Source of the DNA: JAKPQE01 sp041397845
GTDB lineage: Bacteria > Pseudomonadota > Alphaproteobacteria > Rhizobiales > JAKPQE01
Assembly: GCA_041397845.1 (NCBI GenBank)
Contig: JAWKVW010000004.1
Coordinates: 1-64,000 of the forward strand
Length of the DNA: 64,000 nt
Reading direction: 5' to 3'
Made by a program: the position numbers and the translations under genes. Of this stretch, positions 10,497 through 18,801 are shown one piece after another. Numbering within the stretch: the first letter of the stretch is position 1; every line of letters begins with the position of its first letter. The notes below the pieces were generated by a model, which saw nothing but the letters and a program-made list of their open reading frames with translations, did no database searches and was not told where the DNA came from.

Positions 10497-11528
10497 ATGG
10501 CCGGCGCGCGCGAACCCTCCCCGCTGGCCCTGACGCTCGGCGAACCGGCCGGCATCGGCCCCGACATCACGCTTGCCGCCTACGCAGCACGGCGCGAGCA
10601 GGGGCTTTCGCCGTTTTATCTCATCGGCGACGCCGCCTTCCTGCGCCGGCGGGCCAGCCTCCTTGGCATCGACGTCGACATCGTCGAGGCGACGCCCGAA
10701 GAGGCCGCGGCGGTCTTTGCCCGCGCCCTGCCGGTCTGCCCCCTCAATGATGCGATATCCGGCGTGCCGGGCAAGCCGGATATTGCCGATGCCCCTCTCG
10801 TCGCCGGCTCGATCGAGACCGCCGTCGAGCATGCGCAGGCCGGGTGAAGGCGAGCGCCGTCGTCACCAATCCGATCTCGAAAGCCGCGCTCTACAAGGCC
10901 GGCTTCGGCTTTCCCGGCCACACCGAATACCTGGCGGATCTCGCCGGGCGCTTCTCGGCCGGGCCGCATCGGGCGGTGATGATGCTCGCCGGACCGTCGC
11001 TGCGCACGGTGCCGGTGACCATTCATATTCCGCTCGCCCGCGTGCCCGTGGTGCTCACCACCGAGCTCATCGTCGAGACCGGGCGGATCGTGGCGCGGGA
11101 TCTTGTCCGCCGCTTCGGCATTGCCGCACCGCGCCTTGCGGTCTGCGGTCTCAACCCGCATGCCGGCGAGGACGGCGCGATCGGCCGCGAGGACATCGAG
11201 GTCGTTGCCCTGGCGGTCGCCAGACTGGTGGTCTGAGGGCATCGATGCCATCGGCCCCCTGCCCGCCGACACGATGTTCCATGCCGAGGCGCGGGCCCGG
11301 TTCGACGCGGCGCTCGGCATGTATCACGACCAGGCGCTGATCCCGATCAAGACGCTCGCCTTCGACGAAGGCGTCAACGTCACGCTCGGCCTGCCGTTCA
11401 TCCGCACCTCGCCGGACCATGGCACGGCGTTCGAGCTGGCTGGTTCCGGTCGGGCGCGGCCGGACAGCCTCGTTGCGGCGCTGCGGCTTGCAGGGACCCT
11501 CGCGGCCAACGAGGCGGCGCGCCCGTGA
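10497..11528 (+). pseudogene. pdxA: 4-hydroxythreonine-4-phosphate dehydrogenase PdxA (two frameshifts)
   Basis: Enzyme of pyridoxal-phosphate synthesis that oxidises 4-phosphohydroxy-L-threonine. The N-terminus LALTLGEPAGIGPDITLAAY is diagnostic. The frame breaks near 10845 (after AVEHAQAG), resumes with SAVVTNPISKAALYKAGF...FPGHTEYLA, breaks again near 11230, and resumes with EGIDAIGPLPADTMFH, ALGMYHDQALIPIKTLAF and TSPDHGTAFELAG up to the stop. All catalytic and metal-binding blocks are present across the three pieces, so a one-base error at each junction would explain both breaks. The ATG at 10497 is taken as the start; a GTG three codons upstream is possible. The stop overlaps the GTG of ksgA. 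Confidence 0.82.
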
Positions 11529-12365
11529 GCCAGATCGACGAACTGCCGCCACTGCGCGACGTCATCGCCGAGCATGGCCTTGCAGCGAAGAAATCGCTCG
11601 GCCAGAATTTTCTTCTCGATCTCAACCTCACCTCGCGGATCGCCCCGAGTGTGGCTGGATCGCTCTGACGACGTCACGGTCATCGAGGTCGGCCCGCCCT
11701 GGCGGCTTTACGACGGCGCTGCTCGCGGCCGGCGCCCGCAAGGTCATCGCGATCGAGCGGACGACAGGTGCCTTGCGGCGCTTTCAGCTATTTCGGCGCA
11801 TTATCCCGGGCGACCCGAGGTGATCCCGGGGACGCGCTTGCGACCGACATGGCAGCCTTCGCCTGGGCCGGCGCGCATCGTTGCCAATCTGCCCTACAAC
11901 ATCGCAACGGTGCTCCTGACCGGCTGGCCGAATACGAGCCGTGGCCGCCCTGGTACCGTCGATGACGCTGATGTTCCAGCGCGAGGTCGCCGAACGCATC
12001 GTCGCGGCGCCGGGCTCCAAGGCCTTCGGCCGGCTCGGCGTGCTTGCCGGCTGGCGGACCGAGGCGCGGATCAACGCTCGACGTCTCGCGCCAGCCACGC
12101 CAGCGCCGAAGGTAACCTCGTCGATCGTCCATCTGGTGCCCCGGGCGGAGCCCCTGCCCTGCTGGCAAAGGACCTGTCGCGGGTCACCGCGGCAGCGTTC
12201 GGGCAGCGGCGCAAGATGCTGCGCTCAAGCCTCAAGGGCCTCTTTGCCGATCCGGAAGAGGCACTGGCAGCAGTCGGCATCGAGGCGACCCGCCGGGCCG
12301 AGGAGATCGACATCGCCGGCTTTGTCGCCCTTGCCCGCCATCTCTCCGGAACCTTGCCGAAATAG
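11525..12365 (+). pseudogene. rsmA: 16S rRNA dimethyladenosine transferase KsgA/RsmA (many frameshifts)
   Basis: Dimethylates two adjacent adenosines near the 3' end of 16S rRNA. A GTG start overlapping the pdxA stop gives SQIDELPPLRDVIAEHGL and KKSLGQNFLLDLNLT, the family N-terminus. Downstream pieces in all three forward frames give VTVIEVG, LLAAGARKVIAIER, RIVANLPYNIATVLLTGW (catalytic NLPY), SMTLMFQREVAERIVA and finally AFGQRRKMLRSSLKGL. At least five small indels lie between about 11640 and 12180. Such density in a usually conserved gene, inside an otherwise healthy region, suggests bad sequence rather than a dead gene. Confidence 0.82.
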
Positions 12366-12431
12366 CGGTGGCGTGCCGGCACTTCGGCATTGCATCATGA
12401 CCGCTGTCACCAAACTTGGCAGGGAGCGGCC

Positions 12432-13481
12432 ATGCTGAAGCGCCAGTCGATCATCGAATACGGAGCGCCGCTTGCGGCAACGGAGGCGGAGCTGCCGCAG
12501 CCGCGGGGACGCGAAGTGCTCCTGCGTGTCGGCCATTGCGGCGTCTGCCACAGCGATCTTCACCTGCAGGACGGACATTTCGATCTCGGCGGCGGCCGGC
12601 AGCTCGACGTGACCGGCGGGCGGGCGCTGCCGTTCACGCTCGGTCATGAAATCGAGGGTACGGTCGCAGCGATCGGCGATGCGGTCGAGGGTGTTGCCGT
12701 CGGAGAACGCCATGTCGTCTATCCGTGGATCGGCTGCGGCACCTGCCCGACCTGCGCGGCGGGGGACGAGCATCTCTGCGACCGGCCGCGAGCGCTCGGC
12801 ATCACCGTCGACGGCGGCTATGCGAGCCATGTCCTCGTGCCCGATCCGCGCTATCTCATCGATTTCGGCGACGCCGATCCGGGCCTTGCCGGCACCTATA
12901 TGTGCTCCGGCCTTACGGCCTTTTCAGCAGTGCGCAAGCTTGGCGATCTTGCCCGGCGGGGACCGGCGCTGATCGTCGGCCTCGGCGGCGTCGGCATGAT
13001 GGGCGTGCAGTTTGCCCGGGCGCTGACCGGCGTTGCGCCCTACGTGGCCGATATCGATCCGGCGAAGCGCGAGGCAGCGATGGCGCTCGGCGCGGCTGGC
13101 GCGTTCGATCCGGCCGCGATCGACGCGCGCAAGGCGTTCCTGAAAGCGACGGGCGGCGTCTATGGTGCCATCGACTTCGCCGGCACCAGCGGTTCCGTCG
13201 ATTTTGCCACCGGCGGCCTGAAAAAGGGTGGCAAGGCCGTCATCGTCGGCCTCATCGGCGGCACCTTCCAGATGCCGGTGGCGATGTTCCCGCTCCGGGC
13301 GATCGCGATCGAGGGCAGCTATGTCGGCTCGCTCGCCGAGGCGCGGGAGATGATGGAGATCGTGCGGGCCGGGCGGGTGGCGCCGATTCCGCTCGCGGCG
13401 CGGCCGCTTGAGGATGCGAACGAGGTGCTCGACGCGCTTCGCGGCGGCAGGATCGTCGGCCGGGTGGTGCTCGAGCCCTGA
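12432..13481 (+). CDS. Zinc-dependent alcohol dehydrogenase
   Basis: A 349-residue medium-chain dehydrogenase/reductase. The catalytic-zinc ligands are seen in GHCGVCHSD and GHEIEG, the structural-zinc cluster in GCGTCPTCAAGDEHLC, and the nucleotide-binding fold in VGLGGVGMMGVQFA. It should oxidise a primary or secondary alcohol, or reduce the aldehyde, with NAD(P); the substrate is not predictable. The start has a good AGGGAG ribosome-binding site 6 bp upstream. It follows ksgA with a 66-bp gap and ends before a shared hairpin terminator facing the rplI operon. Confidence 0.85.
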   Translation: MLKRQSIIEYGAPLAATEAELPQPRGREVLLRVGHCGVCHSDLHLQDGHFDLGGGRQLDVTGGRALPFTLGHEIEGTVAAIGDAVEGVAVGERHVVYPWIGCGTCPTCAAGDEHLCDRPRALGITVDGGYASHVLVPDPRYLIDFGDADPGLAGTYMCSGLTAFSAVRKLGDLARRGPALIVGLGGVGMMGVQFARALTGVAPYVADIDPAKREAAMALGAAGAFDPAAIDARKAFLKATGGVYGAIDFAGTSGSVDFATGGLKKGGKAVIVGLIGGTFQMPVAMFPLRAIAIEGSYVGSLAEAREMMEIVRAGRVAPIPLAARPLEDANEVLDALRGGRIVGRVVLEP

Positions 13482-13514
13482 GCGGGCAATCCGCGAGGGC
13501 CGATCCGACAATGC

Positions 13515-13548
13515 AAAGGCCCCGCCGGCGGATGCCGACGGGGCCTTT
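13515..13548. terminator. Bidirectional hairpin terminator between adh and rplI
   Basis: A 15-bp stem with one mismatched pair (AAAGGCCCCGCCGGC with GCCGACGGGGCCTTT) closes over a 4-base loop. It has A-rich sequence on one side and TTTCT on the other. It sits between two convergent genes, so it probably stops transcription from both. Confidence 0.75.
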
Positions 13549-13610
13549 CTCGTTCAAGCGCGCCGCTGTTCAGGCGCCGCGAAGGACATGCCCGGGGATA
13601 GCCCTCGGCA

Positions 13611-14183
13611 TCATTCCTCGTCTTCGTGATCCTCGAAGATCGCCTCGTTCTCTTCGGCCTCGTCATCCTCTTCCGGAATGAACTCGACGCGATCGCGGGC
13701 AGTCAGGTCCTCGCCGCGGAGCTGACGCTCGGCTTCGTCGGCCGAACGGGCGATGTTGACCTGGATGGTGCAGTCGACTTCCGGGTGCAGCATGATGTGC
13801 ACCGGATGCAGGCCGATGGTCTTGATCGGCTGGTCGAGGGCGACCTGCGGGCGGGCGACGGTGAAGCCGTTCTCGGTGAGGATGTCGGCGATGTCGCGGG
13901 TCGAGACGGAGCCATAGAGGTGGCCGGTCTCGCCAGCCTGGCGGATGATGGCATAGGTCGTGCCGTTGAGCTTGACCGAAACGGCCTCGGCCTCGGAGCG
14001 GCGCTCGAGGTTACGGGCTTCAAGCTGGGCGCGCTCGGACTCGAAACGCTCCTTGTTGGCCTTGGTGGCGCGGAGAGCCTTGCCCTGCGGCAGCAGGTAG
14101 TTACGGGCATAGCCGTCGCGGACGCGGACGATTTCGCCCATCTGGCCGAGCTTGGCAACGCGCTCGAGAAGAATGACTTCCAT
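13611..14183 (-). CDS. rplI: 50S ribosomal protein L9
   Basis: bL9 of the large ribosomal subunit. The N-terminal domain carries the signature MEVILLERVAKLGQMGEIV followed by GYARNYLLPQGKALRAT. A long charged helix and the C-terminal domain (VSTRDIADILTENGF, KTIGLHPVHIMLHPEV) follow. At 190 residues it is longer than the E. coli protein (149) because of a strongly acidic tail (EEDDEAEENEAIFEDHEDEE). It is the last gene of the rpsF-rpsR-DUF2232-rplI operon. Confidence 0.95.
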   Translation of the reverse strand: MEVILLERVAKLGQMGEIVRVRDGYARNYLLPQGKALRATKANKERFESERAQLEARNLERRSEAEAVSVKLNGTTYAIIRQAGETGHLYGSVSTRDIADILTENGFTVARPQVALDQPIKTIGLHPVHIMLHPEVDCTIQVNIARSADEAERQLRGEDLTARDRVEFIPEEDDEAEENEAIFEDHEDEE

Positions 14184-14239
14184 GGTTTTTCTCCTTGATG
14201 TTCCAGTGTTTTCAGAAGTTCGGTGTCGGTTGAAGCGGT

Positions 14240-15187
14240 TCAGGTGCTGGACGGCCGGCCGCCGGGCGGCCTGCGGTCGCGCAGTCTCAGGAAGGTTTCC
14301 CCGAGCCCGAGCGCGGCCAGCGCCAGGGCAATCCAGGAGAAGATGACAAGCAGCAGGTAGGTGATGCCGAGGATGAACGGCCGGGCGGGACTGCCGCGCG
14401 TCACCTCATGCAGGACGGCAAGGCCGAGCAGGACGAAGGCAAGGCCGAAGGTCGCGGCGAACACGCTGGCGATGAAGCCGACGATGCCGCCAAGGAACGA
14501 GCCGGCGGCGGCGAGCACAAAGGCAACCGGCAGCAGCGGCGGAAACTCGATGCGCGAGAGGCGCGGCCAGGGGCGCGACAGGCGGCCGGACGAGTTGACG
14601 ATGCGGGCGGCGAGCCAGAGGTTCAAAAGCTCGGTGACCATCCAGAGCACGGCGCCGAAAATCGGCAGGACCTGCGAGAAGAAGCCGACGAGGCGGTCGA
14701 CGTCGACGCCCTCCGGCAATTTTCCCTCGCCGCCCTCGGGCGCGATCATCGCCCTCATCACCCTGGCAAGGCCATCGCGATAGGCGTCGATGTCGAAACC
14801 GAACATCGGGATGGTGGCAACCACGGCGATGCCGCCGAACAGCGCCGCCCAGGCGATGATGCGGCCGACCGGATACCATTCGATGCCGGAGCCGTCGGGC
14901 AGCGGCCGCGACAGCAGGGCAAGGCGGGCGACATAGGCGCTCGGCGCGGCACTCATGAGGAAAAAGAACAGCGCGGCGAGCGGCGAGACGAGAATTGCCA
15001 GCGCCAGCGCACCGGCAAGCGCGGCGACGAGGGCGACAAAGACGCCCCAGCCAAGGCCGGCGAGAAGAACGGGCAGCGGTGCGGTGTAGAACAGCAGGGC
15101 AGCGAGCGGCGAGCCGGTGATGACGGCCGCATAAAGCAGCGCCGACGTCAGTCCGGCGGAAACGCCAATGAGAACGTACTTGCCCAT
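14240..15187 (-). CDS. DUF2232-type integral membrane protein
   Basis: A 315-residue inner-membrane protein with about eight hydrophobic segments, the first starting at VLIGVSAGLTSALLYAAVI. A membrane protein lies between rpsR and rplI in many Rhizobiales and is annotated DUF2232; this one matches in length and placement. Its function is unknown. It is co-directional with rpsR (194-bp gap) and rplI (56-bp gap) and so probably co-expressed with ribosomal proteins. Confidence 0.75.
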   Translation of the reverse strand: MGKYVLIGVSAGLTSALLYAAVITGSPLAALLFYTAPLPVLLAGLGWGVFVALVAALAGALALAILVSPLAALFFFLMSAAPSAYVARLALLSRPLPDGSGIEWYPVGRIIAWAALFGGIAVVATIPMFGFDIDAYRDGLARVMRAMIAPEGGEGKLPEGVDVDRLVGFFSQVLPIFGAVLWMVTELLNLWLAARIVNSSGRLSRPWPRLSRIEFPPLLPVAFVLAAAGSFLGGIVGFIASVFAATFGLAFVLLGLAVLHEVTRGSPARPFILGITYLLLVIFSWIALALAALGLGETFLRLRDRRPPGGRPSST

Positions 15188-15381
15188 ATCGCCAGCTGTC
15201 CCGCTTCAATCGAGCGGTTAGAGAGAGGTCACGGCCCGGCCGGCCTTCTCCCAACCCTTCCGGCGCCGGTTAGCGGTCGCCGGTCTTTCATGGATGACGG
15301 GGAATGGCGGGTTGCCGCCACTCCCCTTGATTCCCGGCGACCGTTCGGCCGCCATGCCAGCCGCCCGAAGGCGGCACGGCC

Positions 15382-15627
15382 TTACTTGATGACGAACGGC
15401 AGCAGGCCGAGGAAGCGGGCGCGCTTGATCGCCTTGGCGAGCTCGCGCTGCTTCTTGGCGGACACGGCCGTGATGCGGCTCGGCACGATCTTGCCGCGCT
15501 CGGAGATGTAGCGCTGCAGCAGCCGGATGTCCTTGTAGTCGATCTTCGGTGCATTGGCGCCGGAGAACGGGCAGGTCTTGCGACGACGGAAGAACGGCCG
15601 CCGAACAGGGGTCTGCGCGATGCTCAT
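15382..15627 (-). CDS. rpsR: 30S ribosomal protein S18
   Basis: bS18, an 81-residue small-subunit protein. Family features are RRPFFRRRKTCPFSGANAP near the start, DYKDIRLLQRYISERGKIVP in the middle, and the basic C-terminal KRARFLGLLPFVIK. The start overlaps the end of rpsF by 4 bp, so the S6 and S18 partners are translationally coupled. Confidence 0.96.
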   Translation of the reverse strand: MSIAQTPVRRPFFRRRKTCPFSGANAPKIDYKDIRLLQRYISERGKIVPSRITAVSAKKQRELAKAIKRARFLGLLPFVIK

Positions 15628-16106
15628 TCGCCGTCCTCCTCATCATTGCGCGGGGCACGATCGTCACGATCGCGGCGACCGCCAAAACCACCACCGCCAC
15701 GACGCTCGCCACGATCCTCGCGATCGCGACGGCCGCCGAAGCCGCCACCGCCACGACGATCACCACGATCGTCCCGGTCGCGGTCGCGCTTCTGCATCAT
15801 CGCGGACGGACCTTCCTCGAGCTCCTCGACGCGGATGGTCATGAAGCGCAGAACATCTTCGGAGATGCGCATCTGCCGTTCCATCTCGGCGACGGCGGCG
15901 TGCGGGGCATCGATGTTCATCAGGGTGTAGTGCGCCTTGCGGTTCTTGTTGATCCGGAAGGTGAGCGGCTTGACGCCCCAATATTCGATCTTGGCGACGC
16001 TACCACCGAGTTCGGCGATGACGCCCTTGTAGGTCTCGACCAGCTGGTCAACCTGCTGGGACGAGATGTCCTGGCGGGCCAGGAACACGTGCTCGTAAAG
16101 CGGCAT
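15624..16106 (-). CDS. rpsF: 30S ribosomal protein S6 with Arg/Gly-rich tail
   Basis: bS6, which pairs with S18 on the platform of the small subunit. The globular domain occupies about residues 1-100 (MPLYEHVFLARQDISSQQVD, EYWGVKPLTFRINKNRKAHY, SEDVLRFMTIRVEELEEGPS). The remaining 55-60 residues form an unusual tail made of two near-identical copies of a GGGGFGGRRDR-type unit set among Arg/Asp-rich stretches. It ends in acidic DEEDGE. The E. coli protein is 131-135 residues; this one has 160. Confidence 0.94.
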   Translation of the reverse strand: MPLYEHVFLARQDISSQQVDQLVETYKGVIAELGGSVAKIEYWGVKPLTFRINKNRKAHYTLMNIDAPHAAVAEMERQMRISEDVLRFMTIRVEELEEGPSAMMQKRDRDRDDRGDRRGGGGFGGRRDREDRGERRGGGGFGGRRDRDDRAPRNDEEDGE

Positions 16107-16301
16107 TGAAACTGCCTTTCCTCAACTTTCGACGACCGGCGCCAAGCCCCTTCGAAGCCCATCGACAAGGAAAGGCTCAAAAGACAACTTCGAGAGCGGG
16201 AACACGGGAGGTCAGATCTTCATCGATCCTGACGCCGTTCCACAAGGAACAGCATCCCTCCGTTCAGCCCCCGGCCGGGTCCACCTCTGGCGGACCGGCG
16301 G

Positions 16302-16329
16302 GTTATACGCGATCCGACCCGGAATGCAA
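16302..16329 (-). promoter_or_regulatory. Putative sigma-70-type promoter of the rpsF operon
   Basis: Read on the minus strand, TTGCAT and TATAAC are separated by 16 bp. Transcription would start near 16294 and leave an rpsF leader of about 190 nt, long enough for an S6/S18-binding autoregulatory leader, although I could not fold one with confidence. The remainder of the 415-bp gap between rpsF and fabD holds only the candidate fabD promoter. Confidence 0.5.
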
Positions 16330-16414
16330 GCCGGATCGGGCGCTTCGCCCGCGGCAAGGCCGTGGATATCCGCCATTGCCGGCCGGGCCATTCGGATATC
16401 CGCCGGCCGGCGCC

Positions 16415-16446
16415 CTTGACTTCGCCCCGGCAACGCGGTCCATAAG
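16415..16446 (+). promoter_or_regulatory. Candidate fabD promoter
   Basis: CTTGACT, matching the rhizobial -35 preference CTTGAC, lies 19 bp before CATAAG, a partial match to TATAAT. Predicted initiation near 16452 would give a leader of about 70 nt before fabD. The spacing is longer than ideal, so confidence is modest. Confidence 0.35.
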
Positions 16447-16521
16447 CCAAAATGGCGGGAGAGCGCGGCCTGAATAATAACGCCGCACCCCCTTATGGCG
16501 GATCGAACGCGGGGAGACGCA

Positions 16522-17463
16522 ATGACCATCGCATTCACCTTTCCCGGACAGGGCAGCCAGGCCGTCGGCATGGGCAAGGCGCTCGCCGAGACCTTCAGCG
16601 AGGCGCGGGCCGTTTTCGACGAGGTCGACGAGGCGCTCGGGCAGAAGCTTTCGGCGGTGATGTGGGATGGTCCAGCCGAGGAGCTGACGCTGACGCGCAA
16701 TGCGCAGCCGGCGCTGATGTCGGTCAGCCTCGCGGTGATGCGGGTGCTCGAGGCGCGCGGCTTCGACATGGCCGCCAGGATTTCCCACGTTGCCGGCCAT
16801 TCGCTCGGCGAATATTCGGCGCTGGCTGCCGCCGGCAGCCTGACGATCGGCGACGCGGCGCGGCTCTTGCGGATTCGCGGCGAGGCCATGCAGGCGGCGG
16901 TGCCGGTCGGCGTCGGCGCGATGGCGGCACTGCTCGGGCTCGACCTCGACGCGGCGCGTGAAGTCGCCGAGGCGGCGGCCGGCGGCGACGTCTGCGCGGC
17001 GGCGAACGACAACGCCTCGGGCCAGGTGGTCGTTTCCGGCCACAAGGCCGCCGTGGAGCGGGCCGTCGAGCTCGCCAAGGAAAAGGGCGCCAAGCGGGCG
17101 ATGATGCTGACCGTCAGCGCACCGTTCCATTGCGCCCTGATGCAGCCGGCGGCGGACGCCATGGCCGAGGCGCTTGCCGGCGTCACCATCCATGCGCCGA
17201 AGGTGCCGCTCGTCGCCAACGTGCTGGCGCGGCCGATCTCCGATCCGGCCGAGATCCGCACCCGGCTCGTCGAGCAGGTCACCGGCATGGTGCGCTGGCG
17301 CGAGTCGATCGAGTGGCTGACCGGCAACGGCGTCGATACGCTCTATGAAATCGGTTCGGGCAAGGTCCTCTCCGGCCTCGTCAAGCGCATCGCCAAGGAC
17401 GCGACCGCGTTCAATGTCGGCACGCCGGACGAAATCGAAGCCGCTCTCGCGCGCCTCGGCTGA
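16522..17463 (+). CDS. fabD: Malonyl-CoA:ACP transacylase FabD
   Basis: Transfers malonyl from CoA to acyl carrier protein, supplying the extender unit of fatty-acid synthesis. The 313-residue protein begins MTIAFTFPGQGSQAVGMGK behind a GGGGAGA ribosome-binding site; an upstream in-frame start lacks family support. The catalytic serine is Ser94 in GHSLGEYSA, the acidic/arginine substrate site lies around RLLRIRGEAMQ, and the catalytic histidine is in VSAPFHCALM. fabG follows after 31 bp. Confidence 0.95.
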   Translation: MTIAFTFPGQGSQAVGMGKALAETFSEARAVFDEVDEALGQKLSAVMWDGPAEELTLTRNAQPALMSVSLAVMRVLEARGFDMAARISHVAGHSLGEYSALAAAGSLTIGDAARLLRIRGEAMQAAVPVGVGAMAALLGLDLDAAREVAEAAAGGDVCAAANDNASGQVVVSGHKAAVERAVELAKEKGAKRAMMLTVSAPFHCALMQPAADAMAEALAGVTIHAPKVPLVANVLARPISDPAEIRTRLVEQVTGMVRWRESIEWLTGNGVDTLYEIGSGKVLSGLVKRIAKDATAFNVGTPDEIEAALARLG

Positions 17464-17494
17464 CGCCCGCAACAAAAGAACGGGGGATACCTTC

Positions 17495-18232
17495 ATGTTC
17501 GACCTTACTGGCAAATGCGCGCTCGTGACCGGCGCATCCGGCGGCATCGGCGGCGCCATCGCCCGGGCCCTGCATGGGCGCGGCGCGACCGTCGCCCTCT
17601 CCGGCACGCGCGCCGCGGCGCTCGAGGCCGTCGCGGCCGAGCTCGGCGAGCGGACGCACATCCTGACCTGCAATCTCTCGGACCGGGCCGAGGTCGACGC
17701 CCTTGTCGGCCGGGCCGAGGCGGCGATGGGCAAGCTCGACATTCTCGTCAACAACGCCGGCATCACCCGCGACAACCTCTTCCTGCGCATGAAGGACGAG
17801 GAGTGGGACCAGGTCATCGAGGTCAACCTGACCGCCGCCTTCCGGCTGTCGCGCGCGGCGCTGAAGGGCATGATGAAGCGCCGGCACGGCCGCATCGTGC
17901 AGATCGGTTCCGTCGTCGGGACGACCGGCAATCCGGGCCAGGGCAACTATGCGGCAGCCAAGGCCGGCCTCATCGGCATGTCGAAGGCGCTGGCGCAGGA
18001 AGTTGCCAGCCGCAACGTCACCGTCAACGTCGTCGCGCCGGGCTTCATCGAAACGGCCATGACGGATGCCCTCAACGACAAGCAGCGCGAAACGATTCTC
18101 GGCGCGGTGCCGGCCGGACGGCTTGGCTCCGGCGCGGACATCGCGGCGGCAGTCGTCTACCTCGCCAGCGAGGAAGCCGCCTACACGACCGGCCAGACGC
18201 TGCACGTCAATGGCGGTATGGCCATGATCTAA
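17495..18232 (+). CDS. fabG: 3-oxoacyl-ACP reductase FabG
   Basis: NADPH-dependent short-chain dehydrogenase that reduces 3-ketoacyl-ACP in each elongation cycle. The 245-residue protein shows the cofactor site TGASGGIGGAIA, the NNAG motif, the catalytic Ser in IGSVVGTTGN, Tyr152 and Lys156 in YAAAK, and the C-terminal TGQTLHVNGGMAMI typical of FabG. It starts 31 bp after fabD with a GGGGGA ribosome-binding site and precedes acpP, the standard fab order. Confidence 0.95.
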   Translation: MFDLTGKCALVTGASGGIGGAIARALHGRGATVALSGTRAAALEAVAAELGERTHILTCNLSDRAEVDALVGRAEAAMGKLDILVNNAGITRDNLFLRMKDEEWDQVIEVNLTAAFRLSRAALKGMMKRRHGRIVQIGSVVGTTGNPGQGNYAAAKAGLIGMSKALAQEVASRNVTVNVVAPGFIETAMTDALNDKQRETILGAVPAGRLGSGADIAAAVVYLASEEAAYTTGQTLHVNGGMAMI

Positions 18233-18499
18233 AAGGGATTTCATGCTTGCACGGGAAGCCTTGCGGGCATGCTCCCGAAGGCGGTAAGGTCTGCTGGTCA
18301 AGGCTGGCAAAGTGTGTTACCTACCGCCGGCCGGTCGCCATGGGCAGACCGGACGAGAAGATTTGGACCGTCCCTGCCGCCCGACCGATCCGGCGGCGGC
18401 AAGGTGCGGTCCCTGCCGATCTCCCGTTCCGAAGGGGGGACGGATAGCGTTGCGGAAGTTCCGCAGCAGGCATTTGTGGAGAAGGTCGAGGATTGGACT

Positions 18500-18736
18500 A
18501 TGAGCGACATCGCTGATCGCGTGAAGAAGATCGTCATCGAGCACCTGGGCGTCGATGCCGACAAAGTTACCGACAACGCCAGCTTCATCGACGACCTGGG
18601 CGCCGACAGCCTCGACACCGTCGAGCTGGTCATGGCGTTCGAGGAAGAGTTCGGCTGCGAGATTCCGGACGATGCCGCCGAGACGATCCTGACGGTCGGC
18701 GATGCGGTGAAGTTCCTCGAGAAGGCCGCCGGCTAA
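18500..18736 (+). CDS. acpP: Acyl carrier protein AcpP
   Basis: The 78-residue acidic carrier protein of fatty-acid synthesis. Ser37 in DLGADSLD is the attachment site for 4'-phosphopantetheine. The N-terminal MSDIADRVKKIVIEHLGV and the helix around ELVMAFEEEFGCEIPD are canonical. It is separated from fabG by 267 bp in which I see no gene, which suggests that acpP has its own promoter, as is common for this highly expressed gene; I could not place that promoter convincingly. Confidence 0.97.
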   Translation: MSDIADRVKKIVIEHLGVDADKVTDNASFIDDLGADSLDTVELVMAFEEEFGCEIPDDAAETILTVGDAVKFLEKAAG

Positions 18737-18801
18737 GGCGTTCAACGCATTCCTCCGGCCGGTCGCATCGCGTCCGGCCGGAGGTGCGGCAGGGTATCGG
18801 A

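Noticed and set aside
16107..16294. S6:S18-binding autoregulatory leader upstream of rpsF
   Set aside because: A leader of suitable length exists, but I could not identify the expected conserved stem and CCG-containing loop with confidence by eye.
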